Shown here in pieces: positions 46,601 through 57,120 of a DNA stretch of 64,000 bases (positions are counted from its first letter, which is position 1; every line of letters starts with the position of its first letter). The DNA comes from Polytrichum commune (Eukaryota > Streptophyta > Polytrichopsida > Polytrichales > Polytrichaceae). The translations under genes were made by a program, and so were the position numbers. Location: NCBI GenBank assembly GCA_950295325.1, contig OX485806.1:2234001-2298000 (forward strand). The letters run 5' to 3'. The notes under the pieces were generated by a model. The model ran no database searches. It saw nothing but the letters and a program-made list of their open reading frames with translations, and was not told the DNA's origin.

Positions 46601-48210
46601 GAACAGTCTCATCATCCGAGCCCTGTATCAGAACCTCAACAGATGTACCAGAAAATAAAGTGAGGTAAGTAGCTACGTGCCATCCTGGAACCACCTTTCG
46701 ATCACAATCTCCATGCCACCTGGCCCCGGTCAAGTCTTCATCCGAAGGACTTAGATTACGTGAGAGTCCATCTCCATCCATGTTGGTAATCCCAGTACGG
46801 TGCACCACCTCAAAGTCATACTCCTGGAGCAACAAAGCCCGCATGGCAAACTTGCCAGTAAGCTTCTCCGACTCCATGAGCCATCGTAATGGCTGATGGT
46901 CAGTTACCAAAGTAAAGCGTTGACCATAAAGGTACGGCCGAAAATGGGCAATAGCCGTCGCCAATGCTTCTTCATCATAAGACGAATAATTGGCCTCCGC
47001 CGTGTTGTTGCTTCACGACGCGTAAGCAACAACATACTCCCAGCCAAAGTCATCCTTCTGAGTGAAAACTGCTCCCAAACCTAATAAGCTCTAGTCCGTA
47101 TGCAATTGGAAAGATTTGGAGACATTTAGACGTCGAAGCATTGGAGCTGAACCCAGTTTCTGCTTCAATGTCTCAAATTCCTGTTGCTGCTCACGACCCC
47201 AAGTCCACGGTTGGTCCTTGCTCGTGAGAATGGTGAGAGGCTTGGTAATCAAGCTAAAGTTTTTGACGAATCGATAATAGTAATTCGCCAAGCCCAAGAA
47301 AATACGAAGTCTCGGCACGTCGACCGGTGCCGGAATCTTCTGCAAAACGTCCACCTTAGCTTGCTGCACTCCAAGACCTCTTGGAATAATCATATGACCC
47401 AGATATGCTAGTCGGTCATGGAAAAACTTGCACTTTCCATGGTGCAAACGCAATCCCCACCGCCGTAATCGCTCAAAAACGGCTTGAAGATGCCTTACAT
47501 GTTCCTGTGGTGTTTTGTTGAAAATGATCACGTCATCAATATAACACCGAGCAAAAGGCAAACCAGAGAGGACTTGGTCCATCACTCTTTGAAACTCGGC
47601 AGACGCATTCTTGAGGCCAAATAGAAGAAATTTCCAATGGTAAAGTTGAGCCTTCCCATCATGATCAACTGCCCAAAATACGGTTTTTACTCGATCTCCC
47701 GCAAGTAATGGGAGCTGGTGATAACCGGATCTCAAGTCTAGGGTGCTAAAGACTTGAGAAAATCCAATGGCATCGAACAACTCCTCGGGGATTGGCATGG
47801 AATACCGATCCGACTTGGTTTTCCGATTAACTGGACGGTAATCCCCGCACATCCGTTTCTCCGTACAATTGCCAAAGATATCATTCTTCGATGGCATCAC
47901 CGTAGCACAAGTATACTCCCCGTTGGAAAGTTCGATTAGTTTTGTTGCCAAAAGCTTTCGACAACGGGCATGAACGCCAATCCGCTTGGAAACACTAAGT
48001 CTATGAGGTCTCTAAAAAATGGGATGGTCGTCCTCCAACTGAATGTGGATGGATTTTCCTTTATAACCTTCAAGATCTTGAAGGCTAAAAGCAAAACACC
48101 TACGGTACGAGCGAATAAATGCTCGTACTTTTCGTGCCTCAACACCAGTGAGATGAAGGTCTAATTCCAATGGCCAATTATCAAACTCTGTGGATTCCCT
48201 CTCAACCAAA
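46600..48210 (-). pseudogene. gypsy reverse transcriptase and RNase H
   Basis: A connector after the methyltransferase (WPLELDLHLTG) leads into RT. Motifs: MCGDYRPVNRKT, STLDLRSGYHQLPL, FGLKNASAEFQRVM and the catalytic YIDD at 47532-47543 (CYIDDVIIF), then LGLANYYYRFVKNFS. RNase H starts at LHTD near 47094 and includes TDHQPLRWLM (about 46905). In-frame stops: TAG 48012, TAG 47091, TGA 47013. No frameshift occurs over this stretch. The canonical YxDD and the RNase H acids are retained, so decay appears recent or purely by point change. Confidence 0.93.
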
Positions 48211-48386
48211 GGGGAGCCACCTGGTATTGGTATGGACTCTAACTGCTAATGAGAGGAGGGGGCATTAATCATGTCCCCAACCTCCGTGCTAGCAATAGAG
48301 TCCATTCTCTTTTCATCACCACCGATATGTGATGATGAAGCCACCACCGGAGGTGAAGAAACCAAAGCAGTATAAATTTGTTGAGC

Positions 48387-49685
48387 TCAAAGCTCCTCCA
48401 TCACCTGCTGCTCGAATCGAAAGATTCGTTCGGCTTCTCCAACCATGACCTCAATTCCTTCCTCCATGGATGTGGACCGCTGTGCCCCCTGACCAGAATC
48501 CTCTGCCCCCAGAGACAACAACTGGTCACCATGATGTCGTTGCAATGCAAGGCATAAACCAACAGTCCACACCATGGTATGAAGATGCATGGCTTGGCCC
48601 AACACGAAGCGTCGTTGGCCCTCAGAATGGCCAGGAGCTGTGGTGGTGCCAGTGCGGAATCCCATGGCCCGCTCCCGTTCGTCAGCCAATGGTTCAGTGT
48701 GGATTTTGGTGTGAGCATTCCACACCATACTCGGCCCCCGATCGCGGAATGCGAATGGCTGTGGAAACGTCATAAATGTGAAAAAGACCCTTTGTGGTGC
48801 CCCCATTTTGTTGACCAATGCCAACGGGGGTAAATCATCTCGAACAACCGGCAAAGAGGTCCGGTTTGGATCCAAGATGTCATCCACCTTCTGATCCAAA
48901 GGTGGACGCACTGCAGGAAATGCTGCAGCTAAAGTAGATGACGATGCGAAGTTGGTCTAAATCCACCGAGGCCGGTGGGCATAAGATCCAATGCTCGCGG
49001 CATCCACAAAAATGGGATCACCAAGGTGTTGAGGAACATAATGACCGCCTTCCAACACCTTGTCCCGAGAGTCTCCCAACAAATGTACATTCTCGAAGAT
49101 ATACCCGGGAGGGGAAGGTTGGTGGGAAAACCACCACTGCATAAGCCAGATGAGGTCCTAGAAAAGGCTAGACCTGGGATCCTCTAAACCTCGGCCTGCT
49201 CCAGCATGTGAGTGGCCTTGACATGGCCATCCCGCAATCACCATATCCACCGGACCCAAGTTTCGTAAGTCGGACTAACTGATGAGTGTGACATCACGAG
49301 GGAGACGTGAAAAACATCCACGAATGGCAGTTGGGTGTAATTGCTGAGGGTACAATACCATCAACTAGTGAAGATTATGATGAGCCAAACGGGTGGACAC
49401 TGGAGAGTTGTCCACATAGACATACCGTCTGACCGTGAGGCCAGCCTTTAATACGGCCGCTAAGCCTATGCCGATGCCCCCAAACAGTTCCACCAAAGTA
49501 ATCCCCGCTTCTGGCGGCCGCCACAAACTGGGATGTGCCAATGCCGATGGGGCATTCGGTATGACCGGTGTCGTAGAGGTGAGAGAGAGGACAATGCCCT
49601 CACATCGCCGGAATAGCTTTGCGGAATCGCGCCAGGGAGGAAGGGAATCCTTGGGATGGCGCACGAATGCATTCTTAGGTGCCAT
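48387..49685 (-). pseudogene. C5-cytosine DNA methyltransferase domain within gypsy pol
   Basis: Between protease and RT, in the same frame, lies a complete set of C5-methyltransferase motifs. Motif I LVELFGGIGIG (SAM binding, 49496-49464); acidic motif II VYVDNS; catalytic motif IV GWPCQGHS with PCQ at 49226-49218; motif VI FENV (Glu at 49094); motif VIII AHRPRW (48974-48966); C-terminal ERERAMGF (48680) and LGQAMHLHTM (48602-48573). Length is about 430 codons, compact like bacterial and retroelement-borne enzymes, with no regulatory domains. Such enzymes transfer a methyl group from SAM to C5 of cytosine. The target-recognition stretch (about 48950-48700) is short. Stops: TGA 49689 just before it, TAG 49365, 49275, 49158 and 48957, TGA 48387. 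Every catalytic residue is still legible, but this copy cannot be translated whole. Confidence 0.9.
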
Positions 49686-49688
49686 ATC

Positions 49689-50711
49689 TCATTGATCGTC
49701 TGTACTCCCCATGAATGCCAATGACTCCTCCAATAATGCGGAACCATAAGGCAATGTGTCCACAATAGCACAACGTCCAAAAACCATGGATAATGGTGCT
49801 ATGGTCGCGGCCGCCGCGAAAGCCACAGGAATAAGTTCCCTGCGGCCATCCCCAGCCGACCAACCTGGTCGGATCCACGCCTCCTCAGTCCAGTTGTCCA
49901 AACCAAAACCAAGAGGGTAAAGTGTTTGCTGACCAACTAAAATATCATAGTTGGTCGCATCCGTCACCGTACACCTAAGAAGAAGACGTGCGGGTGGATC
50001 TCCAGGCTTCACTCGGAAGCTAAGTTGTAATGGCTCCCGCGTATAACCTATGGCCCGCTCCACGTGACCAATGGATGTGACAATGGTAAATGGACAGGGA
50101 GCCAAATTCTCGGCCGCCAAACCCAACTCATGGGCAAGCCTCTTGCCGATCATAACAGGTTGTGCTCCAGAATCCATCATCACACACTGGGAAGCAACTC
50201 GAATAGGGTTGCCCCCAGCCCGACTGACCACCAAAATGCCAAAATTATTTACCATACGTACAACCCCAAGTCGGATGTTTCGACGCTCGCGAGCAAGTCG
50301 AGCAGCAACATTTGAGAGATAAGCTGCGCTCGTGGAGGCTGGTGAATCATAAGATGAGGTGGGCTTTCGGCCATCCGAGGCGTGTGCATCATAAGACGCA
50401 ATGGATTTTGCTGCAAGCCTTGTTCGTCGTCTAGCCGCTTCTTCCGGGTCCTCCATGGTGGGAAGGTCAGTGGTGGCTTGAGCCATAGTCAAAGAAGACG
50501 GGGGTGTCTTTCCTTCCAAAATCCTACATGCTAGGTGAAAAACCTTAGCGGGTTGGATGTCGGATGACAAACACTCCATAGCTATGAACAAAGGGGTGTG
50601 CAATACTTTGGATGTCAAAGTGTGCACCAAGCCAGTCGCCGAATTCGAAGCCTCCAAGCTCGAATGACGACTACTGATAGATTGGACAGCATCCGTGAAT
50701 CCAAAAGACAA
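49689..50711 (-). pseudogene. gypsy aspartic protease
   Basis: Open for 340 codons. The retropepsin active site DSGA is at 50174-50163 (VMMDSGAQPVMIG), with the second half-site pattern YDILVGQQTLYPLG about 80 residues later. It cleaves the gag-pol polyprotein. The N-terminal 150 residues are a linker from gag (RRRTRLAAKSIASYD). The frame continues without shift from gag (TGA at 50760) and into the methyltransferase (TGA at 49689). Confidence 0.88.
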
Positions 50712-50759
50712 TGGTAGGTGGGCCTGGCCAATCTGATCTGCATGATCATTGTTCCGAGT

Positions 50760-51960
50760 TCATAAGCTATCCATATACTCCCAAGTGGTCGAGGGTGTGG
50801 CTCGTGACACGGATTGAGCACGTGTCACCGCTACTAAGCTCATCACCTCCCCCGAGGCTCCGAACATATAATAATCCAAAGTGGCGGAACTAGCGTTAGC
50901 TTCGGAGGAAGACGGTGAGCCCAAGATTTGGCCGGATAACGCCAAGCTTTTGAACCTCTCCTCCAAGGCTCCAATCTTCGCCTCCAACGTCTTCTCCCGG
51001 TCGGAAGAAGGAAGTTTCTCAGGATGGAGGACGAAGCAGTTCTCCACCGCGTGATTGTTCCGCCCACAATGGGAACACTTCAACTGCTTAGGTAAATGTT
51101 TACCCGCCCCCTTCGTCGAATCCTTAGCGGGAACAAATGGTTTCCGTTTCAGATTACCTACGGTCTGGGTTGGCTTTTGCTTCAAAGGACAATCCTTCTT
51201 AGCGTGGCCCGCCTGCCCACAAGACCAATAGTACATGGTCTTGTCCACCTCTGCCTCCGCCAATCCCGCAGCCGCAACTAGAACTTTCCGGGATTTGCTA
51301 GAATCTACTAGCAGGGACACCAAATCGGTGGCGTCGTGCTGACACAAGGCGCAATCACACTGCTTACCAATGGCGAAAGCCTCTGCAAGTGTCGCCCGTC
51401 TACCATAATCCATGATGATCCTAGGCAACGCTAAGTCAATAAGACGTTTGTCAATCTTGGACAAAAATACCTTCACCAATTGGCTCTATGTGAAAACACC
51501 TCTAGATTCTCTCGCAAACCTCGCCAATCTTGTGTACATGGTACGACGTATGTCATCTTTCTCCCGTCGAAAGTCTTGGATCCGCTGCATTTGATCTCAG
51601 CGGAAACCTCCACATTCCTCCTCCAAATGGAATTGGAATTCATACAGAGGATCAAAATCAAGCGGAGCCCCTACAGAGGCTAATGCCGTCTGGGTAGCCT
51701 GGGCATACCGAGAGAGTGAAAGACTCGGACTTGACGTGCTCGCAGATGTGGACGCGGAAGCTTGATCTTTAGACCCACCTGAAAAACTCCCCTCCACATC
51801 CAGCACAACGACTCTCTCGGCTTGCTCCGGCTTCACCACAAGATCGGCCAATATACTAGAAGTTGCGTCTTCCTTTAATGCGGAAACCAGCTCCACCCGA
51901 GTCTTCCAGTATCGCTCCACCTGACGCAACACCATCCAATGAGCATCCCTCCATTGCTCA
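50760..51960 (-). pseudogene. gypsy gag with zinc knuckles
   Basis: Frame of 51935-51597 continuing, across TGA 51597 and TAG 51486, to 50760. A helical capsid-like part (WRDAHWMVLRQVERYWKTR; LVKVFLSKIDKRLIDLALP) is followed by two knuckles. The first, YWSCGQAGHAKKDC, has Tyr where the first Cys is expected (a G-to-A change). The second, CSHCGRNNHAVENC, is intact with C-x2-C-x4-H-x4-C spacing. A coiled-coil-like stretch follows (LEAKIGALEERFKSL). The true start is unclear; a frame at 52327-52133 could be a shifted N-terminus. Confidence 0.82.
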
Positions 51961-52329
51961 TAAGTCTGAAACGCCTCGGCTCCAAATGTTGGGGTAGTAG
52001 CTTGAACGCATACTAATTATTGAAACTGGTATTGCGTTGACGCTTCTCCCTCATCCATGTCCAGAACCGAATTTTAAAATATTGCAAGGAAATGGTCCCG
52101 GCTTGACCGGAAAATCGGTCCCGGATGCCGCTTCACGTCTCCTCTTCCATCTCATCAAAGGATCCCACCCAAAGGGCGTGAGACCGTGTGGCAGTCCTCC
52201 ACGCCGAAGTAGGTTGAAAAACCTCGTCGGGTGCTACTACTGGTTTAACGTCCAAGAGGTCCGAAGTTCGGCCTTCCGATGATGTCGGAGACGGAGTACG
52301 ATAATGTTGGCTCCGAAATGTAACCATAA

Positions 52330-54070
52330 ACCCGCAATGGGTTCGGTCACTAAAGCCAACTATCTAAACTAATGTAGTGTCAAGGTAAAAGGTCAAAAGA
52401 TGAAAGACAATCTGCACCTGCAAACACCACCAAACTTATGGTCTGTTGGTCATTAATTCAGCCTCACCATAAGGGAATACAAGCACCATCCACTTGGTGC
52501 ACACACAAAGGTCCTTATTCTGACTTCACCCCTACAATAATCTATCACAATCTATGACAACATAAAATGGGGCAATGCCGACAACTGCCAGCAATACAGC
52601 AAGCCACGGGGGAAGGTACCAAAACAAAAGACAGAAAATAATGCAATTTTCAGTACTGGAGCTCTTCTCCAAACAACACTTAACCAGAAATAGAAATTGA
52701 CCGCAGCCGACCGGCACCCACATGCGGTTGGTGATAAAAAATGAGGGTTGCCTCTTGCCATGAAAAAAAAATGCACATCTTTCATCTTCCCACCACTACC
52801 TAAGAATCCCTCCTCACAACAATGCCAGGAATATGTGTTGATAAACACAATTCGACCTTAATAATTATAGTTAAGTCGAATGGTGATTCCATTCGTCACA
52901 CAACCCTCAATCAATACCTCGACAATCCCAAATGAGTCCCAACACCTACAACTCCCTAAAATGAATCATAACGCCCACAAATTGCCCCTAAATAAAACCA
53001 ATGTCCACAACCCGCCCCTAAATAAATCCAATGATCATAACCCGCCCCCAATTCTTTTAAACAAAAATAAATAAAAATTCCCACTATGCCAAGTACCTCT
53101 ATCAAGTCGATGTGAAAGCGGAATAAACCAATCGCAAATGGCCGCGATCCAACGCCCACCGCGTGTGGCCGAATGCTTTCGCGAACCTCTCCCGCAATGC
53201 TCCACCCCTCCCAACAAAATGATTTTGTACCAAACGTATACACAACCCACAATCGCCAATAAACTCGAAGGTCCCAACGTTCATTTGTTATAAGGAAACT
53301 TTGTTGGAGAACGTATTTGTCAAGATACGCCTTTCTTGACCTCTCGATAGTTTAGTTTATTATATTTGATGTTGTTGTTGTATTGAATAATACACTTATA
53401 AATACAATAAACTATTTGTTTATTATTCCAAACAAATAAAATAAAAATAAAAAGGCTACAGCAGAGCTGCCGGGAATAGGGGGGGTGGAAGTCTGCCGGC
53501 AGGGGGAGGGCTTAACCTGCCGGGGGTGGGGCCTATGGGCTAGGGGGCTTAGGGGGGCCTATGGGAGGGGGGAGGGATTAGGCTTAGTAGGCTTAGGTGG
53601 GGGAGAAGGAAGGAAGAAAGGTAAAGGGAGGAGGGAGGAGGGGGGTGGGGCTGGCTTGCCACCGGCCGCCGCGGCGAGCCGCCGAGTTGAGAAACCAGGA
53701 GCTCCAAGAGGAGCTCCTCCGCCTCTCCTCTCTCCTTTTAAATTTTTTTTTTGTTTATTATTTTGAATGAAATCACACTTGAATAAAAATCAAAAGTGTT
53801 CTTGACAAGCTCAATAATGTGAATTCAAGCTTGCAAGCGAACAAATGACACGAAATTCCGTGGAGAATTCAAGATTTCTCACCACAATTCAAAGTGATGT
53901 CTAAACTTCACAAGCACACATCTTTCTTCTTGTTGCTTCAACAATCCGCGGCTTTCTCTGTTCCAAAACTCTAGAACTTCGTCGCTCCTTGCCCCCACAC
54001 GCCTCCTTGCGCATTAAATGTCAAGAATCGAGAAGAAAAAAGAAAAAATTAGAAAAATGATGCATTCTTG
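52330..54070. other. Unexplained stretch between gypsy gag and right LTR
   Basis: About 1.7 kb with no recognisable domain. It should hold the primer site and leader. It includes a G-rich segment (53480-53660) whose plus-strand Gly-rich frame is low complexity, flanked by A- and T-rich sequence (53437-53452, 53738-53762). It may hide another insertion; I could not find its ends. Confidence 0.4.
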
Positions 54071-54072
54071 CC

Positions 54073-54409
54073 AAGTGAGAACGAAGAGAGTCAAACACTC
54101 ATAAGAGCTCTAATTCTCTCTTCAAATGCACACAATGAGTCAAACTATCTCTCATCCACCACGGGAGAATCCAAAAGTGTAAGTAGGGGGAGAAGAACTC
54201 AAGATTTATTACAAAAACATGCAATCTTCACCTCACACAAGCTCTTTCCACACACTCACTCATAAGACTTGACTTGGCAAAAATGCGAAGCCAAGGAGGA
54301 GGCTCCTCACTTAGGAGCCTTCCTCTCCACATCTAGATTCATCCATCCAAATTTAGGTGGATGAAACCTAACGGATAAGGTGCGGCCGTTGACGCCGCAT
54401 ACCGTGACA
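54073..54409 (-). repeat. Right (5') LTR of the gypsy element, incomplete
   Basis: Pairs with 44500-44838 and ends (minus strand start) TGTCACGGTATGCGG. The part that should adjoin the primer site, equivalent to 44400-44500, is missing. Confidence 0.8.
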
Positions 54410-54424
54410 AGTCTCCTCTCCGCC

Positions 54425-55710
54425 CCCATAACACCCTGTCATTGCAAATATTTCTCCTGATGATCCCTTAACATTCCAAGAAGCACTGCGAAGTCCTGAC
54501 GCCACTCAATGGTTGCATGCCATGACCGATGAGATTGGTTCTTTGAAAGAAAACAAGACTTGGGAGCTGCTTCACCTTCCTGATGGTCGCAAAGCCATCA
54601 AATGCAAACGGGTTTTCAAAACCAAGTATCTACCCAACATGAATGTCGATAAATTCAAAGCACGTTTGGTTGCCAAGGGTTGCACCCATAAAGTTGGGAT
54701 TGACTATACAGAAACATTTTCACCCGTTGTTAAGTTTGAAATTGTCTGTGTGGTCATGGCTATCACCGCCGCCGATGACCTGAAGATAATTCAATTTAAT
54801 ATCAAGACGGCGTTCTTGCATGGTGACATTGCAAAAATTCTTTACATGGAGTAACCTGAAGGGTTTGTTGATTCTACTCACCCTCACTATGTTTGTCTCC
54901 TTCGGAAAGCCCTTTATGGACTCAAACAAGCTTCTCGCAACTGGAACCACAAATTTCATCAGTTTCTTCTTAAATATGGTTTTCAAGCTAGTGACGCTGA
55001 TCCGTGTGCCTATTACTCTTGTCAAGGTGGCCAAACAGTGATTATTCTCATCTATGTTGACGATGGGCTTGCCTGCTTCACTCGCGGCACCAACATTGCT
55101 CATATTTTGAATTCCATGGATGAAGTTTTCTCTAATACTCGAGGGCATGCCGGCTGTTATGTTGGACTCCGAATTACTCATCACCGAATGACTCACGAGC
55201 TCTTCTTGGATCAGACTCATTATCTTACAAAGCTGGTTCGCAAATTTGGATTTCAAGATTCTGTCCCCCGCTCTGTCCCAACTGATCCTTACACTCATTT
55301 GAGTTTTCTCTCGTCTGCAGACTGCTTTTCTGATTCCGTTTTTCCTTATCAAACTATAGTTGGTTGTCTAAAATTAGCATGCCTTGGAACTCGCCCTGAT
55401 ATTTCATATGCAGTTAGTGTTGCCGCAAAATACTGTGCTCATCCTTCTTCTGCATACTGTAATGCTCTTCGTCGGATTCTCAAATATCTTGCCGGGACTC
55501 TGCAACTTGGCATTTCCTTCTCAGGGACTGATCATTATGTTTCCCTCACTGCCTATAGTGATGCCGACTTTGCCATGGATCTCAACGACCAACGCTCTCG
55601 CTCTAGGCTCATACTTTTTGTTAATCATGGTCATGTTCTATGGGCTTCCCGAAAACAAGTTAGCTGTGCTAGCAGCACCACTGAAGCATAATATCTTGTA
55701 GCATCCTCCA
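54425..55710 (+). pseudogene. copia reverse transcriptase and RNase H start
   Basis: Resumes the copia pol frame: WLHAMTDEIGSLKENKTWEL, KARLVAKGCTHKVGIDYTETFSPV, FNIKTAFLHGDI, then ILYME-stop-PEGF (TAA at 54852) and YGLKQASRNW. The catalytic YVDD (IYVDDGLACF) is at about 55053-55065. It continues with GTRPDISYAV and RNase H YSDADFA to TTEA, a stop and YLVASS. The frame is otherwise open for about 400 codons. It is split from its last part by the solo LTR at 55711. Confidence 0.92.
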
Positions 55711-56764
55711 TGTCACCAAAAATTCCCCACCCTTCGATTTCGTCCTAGCCCGAGTGGAAAAGTTATAATGACACGTAGAAAATCCTCCCTCGGTAATTCA
55801 ATAAACATCATAAGTCAAAAACATCATAAATAAAAAACTATAAGAGTGTGTCACTATTTTTTTGGAAGTTTGGACATAGTCTCGGTTTTTTTGCTCTCAA
55901 AAATTCATATGAAGTCCAAAAAATGAGTTCTTGGTATCCATGGATAGGTAATGAAGTCCTCTACATGAATATGCAATAATATTTCTACTGCCACAAAGTA
56001 TATGGTCGCAATTCTACGCTGTTTCCTTTGAATCTACATTTTTTTACTAGTTTTTGGATGTTTGGACATAGTCTCGGTTTTTTGGCTCTCAAAAATTCAT
56101 ATGAAGTCCAACAAAACTAAATGCTCCAATAAGAGACTTTGCACATCCGCATAAGTATAAGGCTAATCAATGTAAATCCAAGTATTCAAACAAAGTCATA
56201 AATTGAACTTTAAATCATTCACGCCCAACTATTACTAACAAGAGGTCAAGCCCTTTTCAAGCCCAACTAGCCTTGGCTCCTAACCTTACACCCATGCACA
56301 AACACGTGCTCCTATCTTGCTTCCCACGCACCCACACTTATAACACGTGGGGTGTCAAGGAGCACGAAGGAAAGAGAGGAGGAGTGAGGGAAGAACGAGG
56401 TTTTAAATAGTGAATTTGAGGAGGTGAGCACCTTCAAGGCTCATGATAAGCCTTCAAAATCTCCTCGTACTTTGTAGGCTCTCATCTTATCTTTTGAGCC
56501 CTTTTTCTAAAACAAACACCAAAGGTCCTAATTCAATCATTTAACTACCCTTGGGTTTCTACCTACTACGCTCACCAACTACGGAGCTTCCTTTTACTAC
56601 TACATTTTTAATCAATCTACTCCAAATGAGCCTAATGCTTAAACCTAGCTTCTTTCAAGCTTCATTCTTTTTATATTTTTGTAAATAATCATAAAACACT
56701 AAAACATCACTTGTAATGGTTTACAAGAGTTAAAACAAATATGTGGGCCCATTTTGGGCTCACA
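55711..56764. mobile_element. Solo LTR in copia RNase H
   Basis: Starts TGTCACC, ends GGGCTCACA, and is flanked by CTCCA duplications (55706-55710, 56765-56769). Removing it joins YLVASS to TTKEIIWHRRLL. It is similar to the solo LTR at 18473-19604. No internal coding region, so the parent element was lost by LTR recombination. Confidence 0.85.
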
Positions 56765-57078
56765 CTCCACTACTAAAGAGATTATCTGGCACAGACGTTT
56801 GCTCTCCAGTCTTGGCAAAACCTTTTCTTCTCCTACAATTTTATTCACTGACAATCAGAGTGCCTTGCGTTTCATTAAGAATCATGAATTCCATCGACGG
56901 GCTAAGCACATCGATGTTCAGTAGCACGTCATCCGCAAAGCCTTTTTAGCTGATATCATCCTCCCTTCTTTTGTCTCCACTCATGATCAATTGGCTGATA
57001 TCTTCACTAAGGCACTTTCCAAGGAGATTTTTCAATGCATGCGCCATCATCTTGGCATGTGTTTAGTTGAGCATTGAG
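56765..57078 (+). pseudogene. copia RNase H C-terminus
   Basis: Reads TTKEIIWHRRLLSSLGKTF, LFTDNQSALRFIKNHEFHRRAKHIDVQ, stop, HVIRKAF, then QLADIFTKALSKEIFQ. This is the usual end of copia pol. One in-frame TAG falls after DVQ. Confidence 0.88.
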
Positions 57079-57120
57079 TGGGAGAATTGGATACCTTTTT
57101 CAATGCTCAACGAGTGGGAG
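57066..57120 (+). promoter_or_regulatory. Duplicated polypurine tract with hairpin
   Basis: GAGTGGGAG occurs twice, at 57077-57085 (followed by AATTGG) and at 57112-57120 (followed by the LTR's TATTGG). An 11-bp perfect inverted repeat, GTTGAGCATTG (57066-57076) and CAATGCTCAAC (57101-57111), lies between them. Confidence 0.8.

Larger units (their letters stand above)
44400..54409 (-). mobile_element. Ty3/gypsy element carrying DNA methyltransferase and PHD finger
   Basis: Minus-strand element inside the copia pol gene. Domain order from the 5' side: gag (51935-50760), protease (50711-49689), C5-DNA methyltransferase (49685-48387), RT-RNase H (48210-46600), integrase (46600-45500), PHD finger (45286-45152), polypurine tract (44956-44947), LTRs at both ends. 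RT before integrase is diagnostic of gypsy. Gag to integrase share one reading frame, broken by 15 TAG/TGA stops. I found no target duplication and no clear primer site; about 1.7 kb of unexplained sequence lies between gag and the right LTR. Confidence 0.9.

Noticed and set aside
48387-49685. The methyltransferase as an independent host gene
   Set aside because: It shares frame and strand with protease and RT, has no promoter or splice sites, and lies inside the LTR-bounded element.
46257-51599. Genetic-code reassignment (TAG/TGA read as amino acids) to explain the open gag-pol frame
   Set aside because: The three host gene copies use TGA as a normal stop, and the LINE and copia frames end or break at TAG as well; mutation of methylated cytosines explains the pattern more simply.
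53485-53766. Gly/Arg-rich 93-codon frame
   Set aside because: Low-complexity translation of a G-rich island.
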